From CAVQGZ01 sp964400785 (lineage in GTDB: Bacteria; Actinomycetota; Actinomycetes; Jiangellales; Jiangellaceae), in contig CAYNWB010000003.1 in NCBI GenBank assembly GCA_964400785.1, positions 45,479 through 109,478 of the forward strand: a stretch of 64,000 nt of DNA, given 5' to 3'. The stretch's first letter is position 1. Each line of letters starts with the position of its first letter. Of the stretch, positions 24,645 to 33,482 are shown in pieces. The notes beneath the pieces are model-generated. The model saw only the letters and a program-made list of their open reading frames with translations. It was not told the origin of the DNA and ran no database searches. Position numbers and translations under genes: made by a program.

Positions 24645-27094
24645 GTCGAACCATGGCCCGTCGCACGCGCGCCGCGGTGGCGGCGACGGCAGCCGCGGCC
24701 CTGGCCCTCACGCCGTCGGCTGCGTTGGCGACCGAGACCCCCGAGGCCAGTCCGATGGCGACCCCGGAGGCCATCTCGGCGACTCCCGACGAGGATCCCG
24801 TCGAGCCGCTTCCCGCACCGGAGAACAACGAGTTCTCCCTGGGGCAGAGCCTGCAGATCCGTGTCGGTCCGGACGGGCAGCCGAACTCGAGCCTGGCCAA
24901 CTTCCGCTGGTCGGTCAACCAGCTCACCGTCCAGGGACCCGACGAGGGGCCGAAGCAGGTGCCCGTACCGGATCGGGGATCGCTCATCCGGAGCCTGCTC
25001 GACTTCAGCAACCCACCACAGCAGGACGGCGTCGCGACCCTCACTGCCGACATGTCCAACGGCTTCGGCCTCGCCCGAACGGTGTCGCTGTGGCCGCAGG
25101 ACGAGGACCCGCCGATCGAGCTCGAGGCGTCCTTCACTCTCAACGGCGAGCCGATCGAGGCGTGGGACCTCGTCGGCAAGTCCGGTGAGGTGTCGGCGAC
25201 CTACACATTGACCAACACCTCGACGCAGCAGGTCGAGGTCGAGGTGGACAACCTCGCCGGGGAGACGGTGACGCGCACCGTCGAGGCCGACGTGCCGATG
25301 GTGGGCATCACCAAGGCGCTGATCCCGCAGGGCTACACGGGCCTGCGGCTGCGAGGCGGGACGTTCGGCGCCGACGGCCGAGGCAACAACCAGGTTCAGT
25401 TCATCTCGCTGCCCTTCCGGCCGATCTCCCCGGACGGCACCGCCACCTTCGGGTGGGCCGCTCGCGTCGAGAACGCCACCCTGCCCAGCCTCGTGGTCCA
25501 GGTGGCGCCGGTCTACCTGCCAACTCATGGCGGTGGCGACGAGCAGGGTGCGGCCGACGGTCGTGGCGGACTCGGCGTCCCGCCGCCCAACCTCGACCCG
25601 GCGGTCGCGCAGATCCAGGCGGGCGTAGCGCAGCTCGTCGAGGGACTCGAGGAGCTGACGTCCGGTGGGGGAGAGGACCCGCTGGACTCGGTCGAAGCCG
25701 GCCTCAACGACTTCTTCACCCGGTTCGGGCAGAACATCCAGAACGTCGCCGACCTGCTGAACCCGGACAACACCGACGGAGTCACCGCCGCGCTTCAGGC
25801 GACACAGGCGTCGCTGACGAACGTCAACGCAGAGCTGGTGCGTCTGGACGAGTTTCTGACCGACGAGCGGTTGAGCCAGCTCGACTTCCTCGCCACCAAC
25901 TGGCCCGAGCTCGTTCGCGTCCTGAACGTCCTCGACGAGCAGATCCCGTTCTTGATCGAGGTGCTGCAGACCGGGGTGCTGCCGATCGACTGTGCCGTCC
26001 CCGACCCCGCCGGTACTCCGGCGGAGGGCACGATCGGGGTGGGAGAGCTCAACCGGCTGATTCTGGGGGGCACGTACCAGGGGCACCTGGGATCCCGTCG
26101 CGATCTACCCGATGCAGGTGGTGTCAACGACTCCTACACCTACTCCGGAGGGATCACCGCCGGTGGCGCCATCTGGAAGACCCCGGAGGGGGAGAGCGAG
26201 AACGTGTGGGTCGACGGTGGTCTGCCCAGCTCGCGAACGGCCTGCGAGGCGACGCTGCTGGTGGCCCAGGGACTCATCCCCGGCCTGCCCGAGACCGAAG
26301 AGCTGCTCCGTCAGCTCCAGACCGCCCAGCCGATCATCGCCGAGCTGGTGGCGAACCCGGTGTTCTCGGAGCAGAGTGCTGACCAGGTGCAGGGTGCGCT
26401 GCAGTTCCTGAGCACCAACCTGGCTGGCATCGTCACCACGTTGATCCCACTGACAGCGGAGTTCTCCAGCGTGCTCGACGCGCTGGTCGGGTCTCTGGTA
26501 GAGCTCCAGGCGCAGGTGCAGGTGATCGCCACCGGGCTGACGGAGGCTGACGTCGACCTTCCGTCGCTGGACGCGGTGATCAGCGGTGTCGTCGAGACGG
26601 TTCTCAACTCCCCACCCGGTCAGCAGATCACCGGGGGCTTGACCCAGGTGGGAGCCGGAGTCGCCGACGCCAGGTCGATCCTCGGGGACTACCTCGCCCA
26701 GGTCGTCGTGACCCTGCAGGGCGTCGGGGAGCGGGCCGGGGACACGGCTGCAGACCTGGATGCCGCCGTCGTGGATCTCAAGGCCGAGGTCGCTGGGCTG
26801 GTACAGATGGCCAGCACCTCTCCGCTGCCCTACGGGGGCGACCCGGCCGAGGCTCCCGAAGGAACGGTGCTGGCCGGGGCGTTCGAGTTCCGCGTGGACG
26901 CCGCCGACACGAACCAGCCGAACACGGGGCCCCGCATCCTCGTGGGGCTGGCGGCGCTGCTCGGTGCTGGCACGCTGTCATACGTCGTCGGACGACGCAG
27001 GGGCGACGCCGAGTCGTCCGCGTCTGGATCGGTCGATGCCGGTGCGCCGGACTCTCCCGTCCCGCCCCCGGACACCCCAAGGAGCAGTAGCTAG
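24641..27094 (+). CDS. Large secreted, C-terminally anchored protein, unknown function
   Basis: This 817-residue protein has a signal peptide (about 1-30, cleaved near PSAALA), a Pro/Glu-rich segment, a beta-rich domain (about 60-290), a long region with repeated leucine-rich helices and scattered coiled-coil-like segments (about 310-720) interrupted by a loop with Tyr and two Cys near 445-545, then one membrane helix (ILVGLAALLGAGTLSYVVG, about 763-782) and a short tail. No LPxTG motif or catalytic motif is recognised. It overlaps the upstream six-helix membrane protein by four bases. An envelope structural or export-helper role is possible; nothing in the sequence proves it. Confidence 0.75.
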   Translation: MSRTMARRTRAAVAATAAAALALTPSAALATETPEASPMATPEAISATPDEDPVEPLPAPENNEFSLGQSLQIRVGPDGQPNSSLANFRWSVNQLTVQGPDEGPKQVPVPDRGSLIRSLLDFSNPPQQDGVATLTADMSNGFGLARTVSLWPQDEDPPIELEASFTLNGEPIEAWDLVGKSGEVSATYTLTNTSTQQVEVEVDNLAGETVTRTVEADVPMVGITKALIPQGYTGLRLRGGTFGADGRGNNQVQFISLPFRPISPDGTATFGWAARVENATLPSLVVQVAPVYLPTHGGGDEQGAADGRGGLGVPPPNLDPAVAQIQAGVAQLVEGLEELTSGGGEDPLDSVEAGLNDFFTRFGQNIQNVADLLNPDNTDGVTAALQATQASLTNVNAELVRLDEFLTDERLSQLDFLATNWPELVRVLNVLDEQIPFLIEVLQTGVLPIDCAVPDPAGTPAEGTIGVGELNRLILGGTYQGHLGSRRDLPDAGGVNDSYTYSGGITAGGAIWKTPEGESENVWVDGGLPSSRTACEATLLVAQGLIPGLPETEELLRQLQTAQPIIAELVANPVFSEQSADQVQGALQFLSTNLAGIVTTLIPLTAEFSSVLDALVGSLVELQAQVQVIATGLTEADVDLPSLDAVISGVVETVLNSPPGQQITGGLTQVGAGVADARSILGDYLAQVVVTLQGVGERAGDTAADLDAAVVDLKAEVAGLVQMASTSPLPYGGDPAEAPEGTVLAGAFEFRVDAADTNQPNTGPRILVGLAALLGAGTLSYVVGRRRGDAESSASGSVDAGAPDSPVPPPDTPRSSS

Positions 27095-27104
27095 GCCACG
27101 CATA

Positions 27105-27144
27105 CACCCCCCTTGCGCGGCGAATTCGCCGTGCAAGGGGGGTG
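27105..27144. terminator. 40-base near-perfect palindrome, likely bidirectional terminator
   Basis: Arms CACCCCCCTTGC (27105-27116) and GCAAGGGGGGTG (27133-27144) pair perfectly, and the inner CGGCGAATTCGCCG (27118-27131) is a perfect palindrome, with one G-T wobble between the two parts. It lies between the convergent secreted-protein gene and ino1, the right place for a two-way terminator. No T-run follows. It is also part of a repeated intergenic element. Confidence 0.7.
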
Positions 27145-27170
27145 CAGCCGTACCGAACGTGATCATTTCC
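27114..27170. repeat. Dispersed intergenic repeat, copy A
   Basis: These 57 bases align without gaps to 47582-47638, 44 of 57 identical. The best-kept parts are TGCGCGGCGAATT at one end and CGTACC(G/C)AACGTGATCA with (T/C)TTCC at the other. This copy overlaps the palindrome next to ino1. The family is not one I can name. Confidence 0.65.
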
Positions 27171-27186
27171 GCCGGGTGGCGGGTGG

Positions 27187-28278
27187 TCAGCGCTCCACGG
27201 TGCCGTCGATGAAGTCGGCCACCGCCTGCTTGGCCTGGCTGTCGGTGTACTGCACCGGCGGGGACTTCATGAAGTAGGACGAGGCCGACAGGATCGGTCC
27301 GCCGATGCCCCGGTCCTTGGCGATCTTCGCCGCGCGCAGCGCGTCGATGATGACGCCGGCCGAGTTCGGGGAGTCCCAGACCTCGAGCTTGTACTCCAGG
27401 CTCAGCGGCACGTCGCCGAACGCGCGGCCCTCGAGACGCACGAACGCCCACTTGCGGTCGTCCAGCCAGGCGACGTAGTCGCTGGGGCCGATGTGCACGT
27501 TGCGGGCACCGATGTCGTTGGCAAGCTGCGAGGTGACCGACTGGGTCTTGGAGATCTTCTTCGACTCCAGGCGCTCGCGCTCGAGCATGTTCATGAAGTC
27601 CATGTTGCCGCCGACGTTGAGCTGGTAGGTGCGGTCGACGGTGACGCCCCGGTCTTCGAACAGCTTCGCCAGCACGCGGTGCGTGATGGTGGCGCCGACC
27701 TGCGACTTGATGTCGTCGCCGACGATCGGGACGCCGGCGTCGGCGAACTTCTTCGCCCACTCGGGGGTGCCGGCGATGAACACCGGCAGGGCGTTGACGA
27801 ACGCCACGCCCGCGTCGATCGCGCACTGGGCGTAGTACTTCGCAGCCTGCTCCGAGCCGACCGGCAGGTAGCAGACGAGCACGTCCACCGCGGCGGCCTT
27901 CAGGGCGGCGACGACGTCGACCGGCTGCTCGTCGGACTCCACGATCATCTCGCGGTAGTACTTGCCGAGCCCGTCGAGGGTCGGACCCCGCTGCACGGTG
28001 ACGTTGGTCGGCGGCACGTCGCAGATCGTGATCGTGTTGTTCTCGGACGCGACGATGGCGTCGGAGAGGTCCTGGCCGACCTTCTTGGCGTCCACGTCGA
28101 AGGCGGCGACGAACTCGATGTCGCTGACGTGGTAGTCGCCGAACTGGACGTGCATGAGGCCGGGGACGGATGCCTCGGGGCTTGCGTCGCGGTAGTAGTG
28201 CACGCCCTGCACGAGCGAGGCCGCGCAGTTGCCGACACCAGCGATCGCCACCCGGACCGGGTTAGTGGTCTTGGTCAT
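27187..28278 (-). CDS. ino1: Inositol-3-phosphate synthase
   Basis: The enzyme converts glucose 6-phosphate to inositol phosphate with NAD, the first step towards phosphatidylinositol and mycothiol in actinobacteria. The 363-residue protein shows the NAD-binding GVGNCAASLVQG (about 14-25), NALPVFIAGTPEWAKKFAD, GDDIKSQVGATITHRVL with the catalytic lysine region, and LNVGGNMDFMNMLE. ATG 28278 has AGGAGG upstream. It follows the PadR regulator by 18 bases; this PadR-ino1 pairing recurs in actinobacteria. Confidence 0.95.
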   Translation of the reverse strand: MTKTTNPVRVAIAGVGNCAASLVQGVHYYRDASPEASVPGLMHVQFGDYHVSDIEFVAAFDVDAKKVGQDLSDAIVASENNTITICDVPPTNVTVQRGPTLDGLGKYYREMIVESDEQPVDVVAALKAAAVDVLVCYLPVGSEQAAKYYAQCAIDAGVAFVNALPVFIAGTPEWAKKFADAGVPIVGDDIKSQVGATITHRVLAKLFEDRGVTVDRTYQLNVGGNMDFMNMLERERLESKKISKTQSVTSQLANDIGARNVHIGPSDYVAWLDDRKWAFVRLEGRAFGDVPLSLEYKLEVWDSPNSAGVIIDALRAAKIAKDRGIGGPILSASSYFMKSPPVQYTDSQAKQAVADFIDGTVER

Positions 28279-28296
28279 GACGACTTCTTCCTCCTG

Positions 28297-28887
28297 TTAC
28301 TTGGTGCCGGTGGTACCGGCGTTGGGCGACCGACGGGTGGTGTCTGCCGCGTGGCGTTCCTGGTCGATGAGCTCGTCGAGCCAACGGACCTCGCGCTCGA
28401 CCGACTCCAGCCCGTGGCGCTGCAGCTCGAGCGTGTAGGCGTCGAGCCTCTCGCGCGTCTTGTGCAGCGATCCGCGGAAGGTGTCCAGCCGCTCCTCCAG
28501 GCGGGAGCGACGTCCCTCGAGGATGCGCATGCGCGTCGCGGCGTCCGTCCGGGCGAAGAAGGCGAAGTGAACGCCGAACGGCTCGTCCTCCCAGGCGGCG
28601 GGGCCGGCGTCGGCGATCAGCTCGGCGAAGTGGTCCTTGCCGTCAGCGGTGAGCTCGTAGACGATCTTTGCCCGTCGTGAGCGGCCGACCGCAGGGTCGG
28701 GATCGCTCTCGGTGATGAGCCCGCGCGCGACCATGGTCTTCAGGCACGGGTAGAGCGACCCGTACGACAGCGACCGGCCCCAGCCGAGCAGGGCCGTCAG
28801 CTGCTTGCGCAGCTCGTAGCCGTGCATCGGCGAGTCGTGGAGCAGGCCGAGAACGGCGAGCTCCAGCACCTCGGTGCGTCTGGTCAA
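28297..28887 (-). CDS. PadR family transcriptional regulator
   Basis: The 196-residue protein has an N-terminal PadR winged helix (about 1-85, with LELAVLGLLHDSPMHGYELR and GSLYPCLKTMVARGLI) and a C-terminal Vir-type coiled-coil dimerisation region (about 125-180). The start is TTG at 28887 with AAGGAA upstream. It is the first gene of the padR-ino1 pair and divergent from a penicillin-binding protein; a perfect 21-base operator-like palindrome lies in between. It probably represses itself and possibly both flanking units; the inducer is unknown. Confidence 0.88.
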   Translation of the reverse strand: MTRRTEVLELAVLGLLHDSPMHGYELRKQLTALLGWGRSLSYGSLYPCLKTMVARGLITESDPDPAVGRSRRAKIVYELTADGKDHFAELIADAGPAAWEDEPFGVHFAFFARTDAATRMRILEGRRSRLEERLDTFRGSLHKTRERLDAYTLELQRHGLESVEREVRWLDELIDQERHAADTTRRSPNAGTTGTK

Positions 28888-28956
28888 CGTGGTTCCTTCG
28901 TGTCCGGTGTCACACTGGGAGGACGGAGCCGACGTATCGGCGGGACGTACTCCCTC

Positions 28957-28977
28957 GATGTATCAGAACGATACATC
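28957..28977. promoter_or_regulatory. Probable PadR operator
   Basis: GATGTATC, five bases, GATACATC forms a perfect 8-base inverted repeat. The ATGTATC/GATACAT form matches operators known for PadR-family regulators. It lies 70 bases upstream of padR and 93 bases upstream of the penicillin-binding protein start. Confidence 0.65.
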
Positions 28978-29069
28978 ACTCGGATACGATGGTCCAACCC
29001 TGCCTCGCCGGCTCCGTCCTGCTGGGCACTGTGCTCACCTACGCTCACCTACGCTCACCGAGAGAGACC

Positions 29070-31286
29070 ATGGCTACGAAGTCGAGACACTCGTCGCGCG
29101 CCGCGGCACCCGCCAAGCGGCCGGTATGGAAGCGCGTACTCCTCTGGATGGCCGGCATCGGCGCCGCGCTCGTCGGGCTGGGGCTTGCGGCCTTCGCCGT
29201 GCTCTGGTTCACCGTGCAGATCCCTGAGCCGAACGACTTCGCGACCAGCGAGACGACGATCGTCTACTACGCCGACGGAGAGGCCGAGCTCGGCCGGTTC
29301 AGCACGGAGAACCGCGTGTCGGTGCCGTTGGAGCAGGTGCCGGACCACGTGCAGAAGGCCGTGCTCGCCGCCGAGGACCGGGGCTTCTACGAGAACCGCG
29401 GCATCTCGATCACCGGCATCGTGCGCGCACTCTGGAACAACCTGACGACGGGCTCGACCCAGGGCGGGTCCACGATCACTCAGCAGTACGTCAAGAACTA
29501 CTACCTGACACTCGACCAGACCTACTGGCGCAAGGTCGAAGAGATCATCATCGCTCTGAAGATCGACGCGACCCTGTCCAAGGACCAGATTCTCGAGGAC
29601 TACCTGAACACGGTGTACTTCGGGCGTGGGGGCTACGGCATCCAGACCGGGGCGCAGGCGTGGTTCCGCACCGACGTCGAGAACCTCGACGTGAGCCAGG
29701 GCGCGACGCTCGCGGCCGTGCTGCAGTCTCCCTCGGGGTACGACCCGGCCAACGGTGCCGACGCACAGGCCGCCCTGTCGGCTCGGTTCGACTACGTGAT
29801 CGACGGCATGGTCGAGATGGAGTGGCTGAGCGAGCAAGAGGCATCCCAGCAGCAGCTGCCGGAGATCGCGCCGCCCCCGTCCGGCAACGCGCTGGGAGGC
29901 ACCGACGGCTACCTGCTGTCGATGGTGCGGTCTGAGCTGCTCGGCGAGGGATTCAGCGAGCAGGAGGTGGACAGCGCGGGGCTGCGCGTGGTGACGACGT
30001 TCAGCCAGCAGGCCCAGCAGGCCGTCGTGGCGGCGGTCGAGGCGGAGTTCCCGACCACAGGCGCCGAGGACGTGCGGGTGGGTATCGCTGCCGTGGAGCC
30101 GGGAACCGGTGCCGTTCGCGCGATCTACGGCGGTGAGGACTACGTCGACCGCTCCCTGAACAACGCGACCCAGGCCTACATCCCCGGTGGCTCGACCTTC
30201 AAGGCCTTCACCCTCGGCGCCGGGCTCGAGGACGGGATCTCTCTGGACAGCCGCTTCGCCGGCAACTCCCCGTTCAGGATTCCCGGTGACGACAACCCCG
30301 AGACGAACACGGTGCGCAACGAGTTCGGGCAGAGCTATGGCGAGCTGGTCGACCTGCGCTACGCCACCGAGCAGTCGATCAACACCGCCTTCGTCGACCT
30401 GACCATGACGGTGGGCCCCGACGCGGTGATGGACGTCGCGATGCGCGCCGGTATCCCGGACACCTACCCCAACGGCGAGTCCAACGGCCTGCTGCCCAAC
30501 GCACGAGTCACCCTCGGCACTGCCGCGGTGAGCCCGCTGCAGATGGCCGAGTCGTACGCGACCTACGCCGCCTCCGGCGTCCACGCGACGCCGTTCACGG
30601 TGCAGCAGGTGCGTGGGCGTGACGGCGACCTGCGCTACGAGAGCGACGTGGCGACCGACCAGGTGCTCGACTCCGACGTCACGGCGGACGTGACCGCTGC
30701 TCTGCAGCGCGTCGTGACCGATGGCACGGGCCGGGCTGCGCTCGCCCTGGGGCGTCCGGCCGCCGGCAAGACCGGTACTGCCGGCCCCGACGGCTCGACG
30801 CAGTCGTCCTGGTTCGTCGGCTACACCCCGCAGCTGGCGGCCGCGGTGGGGTACTTCCGTGGCGAGGGTGGGGTCGAGGACAACCTGGACGGGGCCGGTG
30901 GCCTGTCGACCTTCTTCGGCGGCAGCTATCCGGCTCGCACGTGGACGACGTTCATGATCGGGGCGCTGGAAGGGGAGCCGGTCGAGCAGTTCCCACCCGC
31001 GGCCAACATCGGCACCGCCATCCGCCCGACGCCGACCGCGACGCCGACGCCGACGCCGACGCCGACTCCCACGCCCACTCCGACGCCGACGCCGACGCCC
31101 ACTCCCACGCCGACGCCGACCCCGACTCCCACGCCGACGCCGACTCCGACGCCGACTCCGACGCCGACCGCGACTCCGACACCGACACCAGTCGCGGCCC
31201 CCACGCCGCCCGGACCACCGGCAGAACCTGGGCCACCGGGTGAGGACGAGCCGACAGCGGGGTCTGACCCGGTGGAGGCCGGCTGA
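29070..31286 (+). CDS. Bifunctional class A penicillin-binding protein
   Basis: The 738-residue protein polymerises and cross-links peptidoglycan. It has a short basic cytoplasmic start, one membrane helix (about 25-48), a transglycosylase domain (about 70-245, EDRGFYENRGISITGIV, GGSTITQQYVKNYYL) and a transpeptidase domain with the active-site triad Ser375-xx-Lys378 (GGSTFKAF), Ser436-Ile-Asn438 and Lys567-Thr-Gly569 (GKTGTAG). The tail from about 653 to 707 is almost pure Pro-Thr repeat, then Pro/Glu-rich. ATG 29070 is preceded by GAGAGA; an in-frame ATG at 28989 lacks homology. It is divergent from padR. Confidence 0.92.
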   Translation: MATKSRHSSRAAAPAKRPVWKRVLLWMAGIGAALVGLGLAAFAVLWFTVQIPEPNDFATSETTIVYYADGEAELGRFSTENRVSVPLEQVPDHVQKAVLAAEDRGFYENRGISITGIVRALWNNLTTGSTQGGSTITQQYVKNYYLTLDQTYWRKVEEIIIALKIDATLSKDQILEDYLNTVYFGRGGYGIQTGAQAWFRTDVENLDVSQGATLAAVLQSPSGYDPANGADAQAALSARFDYVIDGMVEMEWLSEQEASQQQLPEIAPPPSGNALGGTDGYLLSMVRSELLGEGFSEQEVDSAGLRVVTTFSQQAQQAVVAAVEAEFPTTGAEDVRVGIAAVEPGTGAVRAIYGGEDYVDRSLNNATQAYIPGGSTFKAFTLGAGLEDGISLDSRFAGNSPFRIPGDDNPETNTVRNEFGQSYGELVDLRYATEQSINTAFVDLTMTVGPDAVMDVAMRAGIPDTYPNGESNGLLPNARVTLGTAAVSPLQMAESYATYAASGVHATPFTVQQVRGRDGDLRYESDVATDQVLDSDVTADVTAALQRVVTDGTGRAALALGRPAAGKTGTAGPDGSTQSSWFVGYTPQLAAAVGYFRGEGGVEDNLDGAGGLSTFFGGSYPARTWTTFMIGALEGEPVEQFPPAANIGTAIRPTPTATPTPTPTPTPTPTPTPTPTPTPTPTPTPTPTPTPTPTPTPTPTATPTPTPVAAPTPPGPPAEPGPPGEDEPTAGSDPVEAG
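31026..31190 (+). repeat. Low-complexity Pro-Thr (CCGACG/CCCACT) repeat within the PBP gene
   Basis: About 55 codons alternate Pro and Thr almost without break, using a mixture of CCGACG, CCGACT and CCCAC units. Such tracts are prone to slipped-strand length change in multiples of six bases. In the protein this would be an extended, wall-spanning tail. Confidence 0.9.
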
Positions 31287-31289
31287 TCG

Positions 31290-32297
31290 CTAGCGCAGCA
31301 CGACCTCGTCCACCAGCGTCGTCGTGTGTCGCACCCGGGCGGTGACCTCGTCGCCGATGCTCGGCACCGGTGCCCCGGCGGGCGCGAGGATCATCGAGCA
31401 CTGCATGTGAGGCGGCTCGGCGAACCACGTGGACCGGCCGGCGACGATGAACGGTGAGCGGGCCCGTCCGAGGGCCTCCAGACCACCATCCATGGCAGCG
31501 ATGCCTCGCTGGCGCAGCGTGGTGGCCGGCGTGGGCGCGGTGAGCGCGATGCCATGGGCGGTTCCGCCGGAGACGACGAGCAGGGTGCCGCCTCGCCGCA
31601 GCCTTCGTTGGCGATAGCCGTAGGAGTCCCCGGGGTGCAGGTGGTGGACGTCGAGAACGTGGGCGGTCACGCGGAGCGCGTCGGGGTCGCCGAGCCACAG
31701 GGCGGTCCCCACCCTCGAGCGCACCTGTCCACCGATGTCGGCGAGCCGGTCGGCCGGCACGTGGCTGACCCAGACTGGTCCCGCCGCGACGGCACGGGCG
31801 CGGCGCGACAGTGCGACGGCCTCGGCGACCGTGTCGCCGGCCAGCGGAAGATGCACCGTCCACCCTTCGAAGCGCACCCCGTCGAGCAGGGGAGCAACCG
31901 CACCCAGCTCGTCCGCGCCGATGCCGTGTCGACGCATCGACGTGAGCACCTCGACCACCACCCGCGGGCGGTGGGGGCGAGCGGCCAGCGCGGCGAGGTC
32001 GGCCAGCCGGGAGACGGTGTGCACCACCTGGGGGTCGTCGAGGGGAGCGTCCACGAACGGTCGCCACGGGCTGAGAACCAGTCGCGTCCCGGGGAACCCT
32101 GCGACGTCGGGCAGCTCGTCGTACGTGCCGACGGCGATCGTGCCCAGGCCCAACGACGCGGTCTCCACGGCCAGTCGATCGATACCGAACCCGTAGCCGT
32201 TGCCCTTGGCGACAGGCACGAGGCCGGGGGTGCCGTCCCGCAGCTCGTGCAGGTGGCGACGCCATCGGTCGGCCTCGACGAGCAGTCGCACCGACAT
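31290..32297 (-). CDS. Alanine-racemase-like fold-type III PLP protein
   Basis: The 335-residue protein has the PLP-lysine motif VPVAKGNGYGFG (about residues 27-38; usually VKANAYGHG) and a C-terminal segment GDSYGYRQRRLRRG that keeps the position of the second catalytic Tyr. It is shorter than ordinary alanine racemases (about 365-380) and divergent from them, so the substrate is uncertain. The start ATG 32297 overlaps the stop of the upstream Fem-like gene by one base (TGATG), so the two are coupled. A role in supplying a D-amino acid for the wall is inferred. Confidence 0.75.
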   Translation of the reverse strand: MSVRLLVEADRWRRHLHELRDGTPGLVPVAKGNGYGFGIDRLAVETASLGLGTIAVGTYDELPDVAGFPGTRLVLSPWRPFVDAPLDDPQVVHTVSRLADLAALAARPHRPRVVVEVLTSMRRHGIGADELGAVAPLLDGVRFEGWTVHLPLAGDTVAEAVALSRRARAVAAGPVWVSHVPADRLADIGGQVRSRVGTALWLGDPDALRVTAHVLDVHHLHPGDSYGYRQRRLRRGGTLLVVSGGTAHGIALTAPTPATTLRQRGIAAMDGGLEALGRARSPFIVAGRSTWFAEPPHMQCSMILAPAGAPVPSIGDEVTARVRHTTTLVDEVVLR

Positions 32298-33433
32298 CAG
32301 GACCGCCGGCTCAGGTAGAGCTCGAAGGCCCGGTACAGCACTCGGTTGAGCGGCAGCGTCCACTCGCCGGGGTACTCGACGGCCTGTCCGCCGGTGCCCA
32401 GCTTGAACTGGATGAGCCCGACGTGGGGATCGTCTGCGTCGAGCGTGTCGGTGATCCCGCGCAGGTCGTAGACGTCGGCGCCGGCCTCGATCGCGTCGGT
32501 GACCATGCGCCACTGCACCGCGTTGGAGCCGCGCACCTCGCGCTTGGATGTCGAGGACGCGCCGTAGGAGTACCAGGCATGGGTGCCTACCTGCACCATC
32601 GTGGTCGCCGCCACCAGGTCGTCGTCGTGCCGGGCCAGGTACAGGCGAAGCCGGGACGGATGCTCGCTGGTCATCGCGTCCCACATGCCCTCGAAGTACC
32701 GCAACGGACGGGGGGTGAATCCGTCGCGCTGCGCCGTCTCGACGTAGAGCCGGTGGAAGGCAGCCAGGTCGTCCCGGTCGCCGAGGTCGACCTGTACTCC
32801 CAGCTTGGCCGACTTGCGGACGTTGCGCCGCCACAGCTGGTTGAAGCCGGCGAACACGTCGTCGCTCGTGCGCCCGGACAGCGGCAGCCAGAACACGTGC
32901 TGGGGCTGGCCGGTGGCGAACCCCTCAGCGCGGGCGGGCGGCAGCCAGCCGAGCTCGGCCAGCGCCGGCGCGATCGAGGCGGCCTGCTCGTCCACCATCG
33001 ATGGGGGCAGGTCTGCCAGCCGCGCGGCGTCACCGGAGGCCAGGGCCGACTTGAGCGTCGTGGAGGTCCACGAGCGCACCGCGACGGCAGGGCCGAGCCT
33101 GATGGCGAACGCACCCCTACCCGCCAGGTACTCGCGCAGTGGCGACAGCCAGTCGTCGAGCCGTCCCGTCGAGGCAGCCTGCGCCCACGGCAGGTCGGGG
33201 CCCTCGGGCAGGTAGGCGAGGTAGCGCCGCAGCCGCGGCACCTGGCGGTAGAGCACCAGCCCCGCCCCCAGCAGTCCACCAGCCGGGTCGAACCACCCCA
33301 GGCTCTCGGCCGCCCAGTCCTGCTTCACGCGCCCCCACGCGGGGGTCTGCAAGAAGCTCACCGACGGGCGGGTCGCGATGTAGTCGAGGTGCTCGGCGTC
33401 GCTGATGGGACGCACGCGCAGGGCACCGATCAC
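32297..33433 (-). CDS. FemABX-type peptidyltransferase, lipid II bridge-forming family
   Basis: FemABX enzymes add amino acids from aminoacyl-tRNA to the peptidoglycan stem peptide. The 378-residue protein has the duplicated GNAT-like fold with the family core GFNQLWRRNVRKSAKLGVQV, the region YSYGASSTSKREVRGSNAVQ and a C-terminal YDLRGITDTLD followed by GLIQFKLGTGG. GTG 33433 lies about six bases after TAGCCT, suggesting a leaderless mRNA; the frame is open upstream without homology. It is coupled to the alanine-racemase-like gene. Confidence 0.85.
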   Translation of the reverse strand: MIGALRVRPISDAEHLDYIATRPSVSFLQTPAWGRVKQDWAAESLGWFDPAGGLLGAGLVLYRQVPRLRRYLAYLPEGPDLPWAQAASTGRLDDWLSPLREYLAGRGAFAIRLGPAVAVRSWTSTTLKSALASGDAARLADLPPSMVDEQAASIAPALAELGWLPPARAEGFATGQPQHVFWLPLSGRTSDDVFAGFNQLWRRNVRKSAKLGVQVDLGDRDDLAAFHRLYVETAQRDGFTPRPLRYFEGMWDAMTSEHPSRLRLYLARHDDDLVAATTMVQVGTHAWYSYGASSTSKREVRGSNAVQWRMVTDAIEAGADVYDLRGITDTLDADDPHVGLIQFKLGTGGQAVEYPGEWTLPLNRVLYRAFELYLSRRS

Positions 33434-33482
33434 GAGCGACGAGGCTAGACCACGAGGGTGTGTCGCCGGCCGTGGACGTGAG

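Noticed and set aside
31026..31190. Regular repeats resembling a CRISPR array
   Set aside because: They are six-base coding units giving Pro-Thr in frame, without spacers or a constant repeat.
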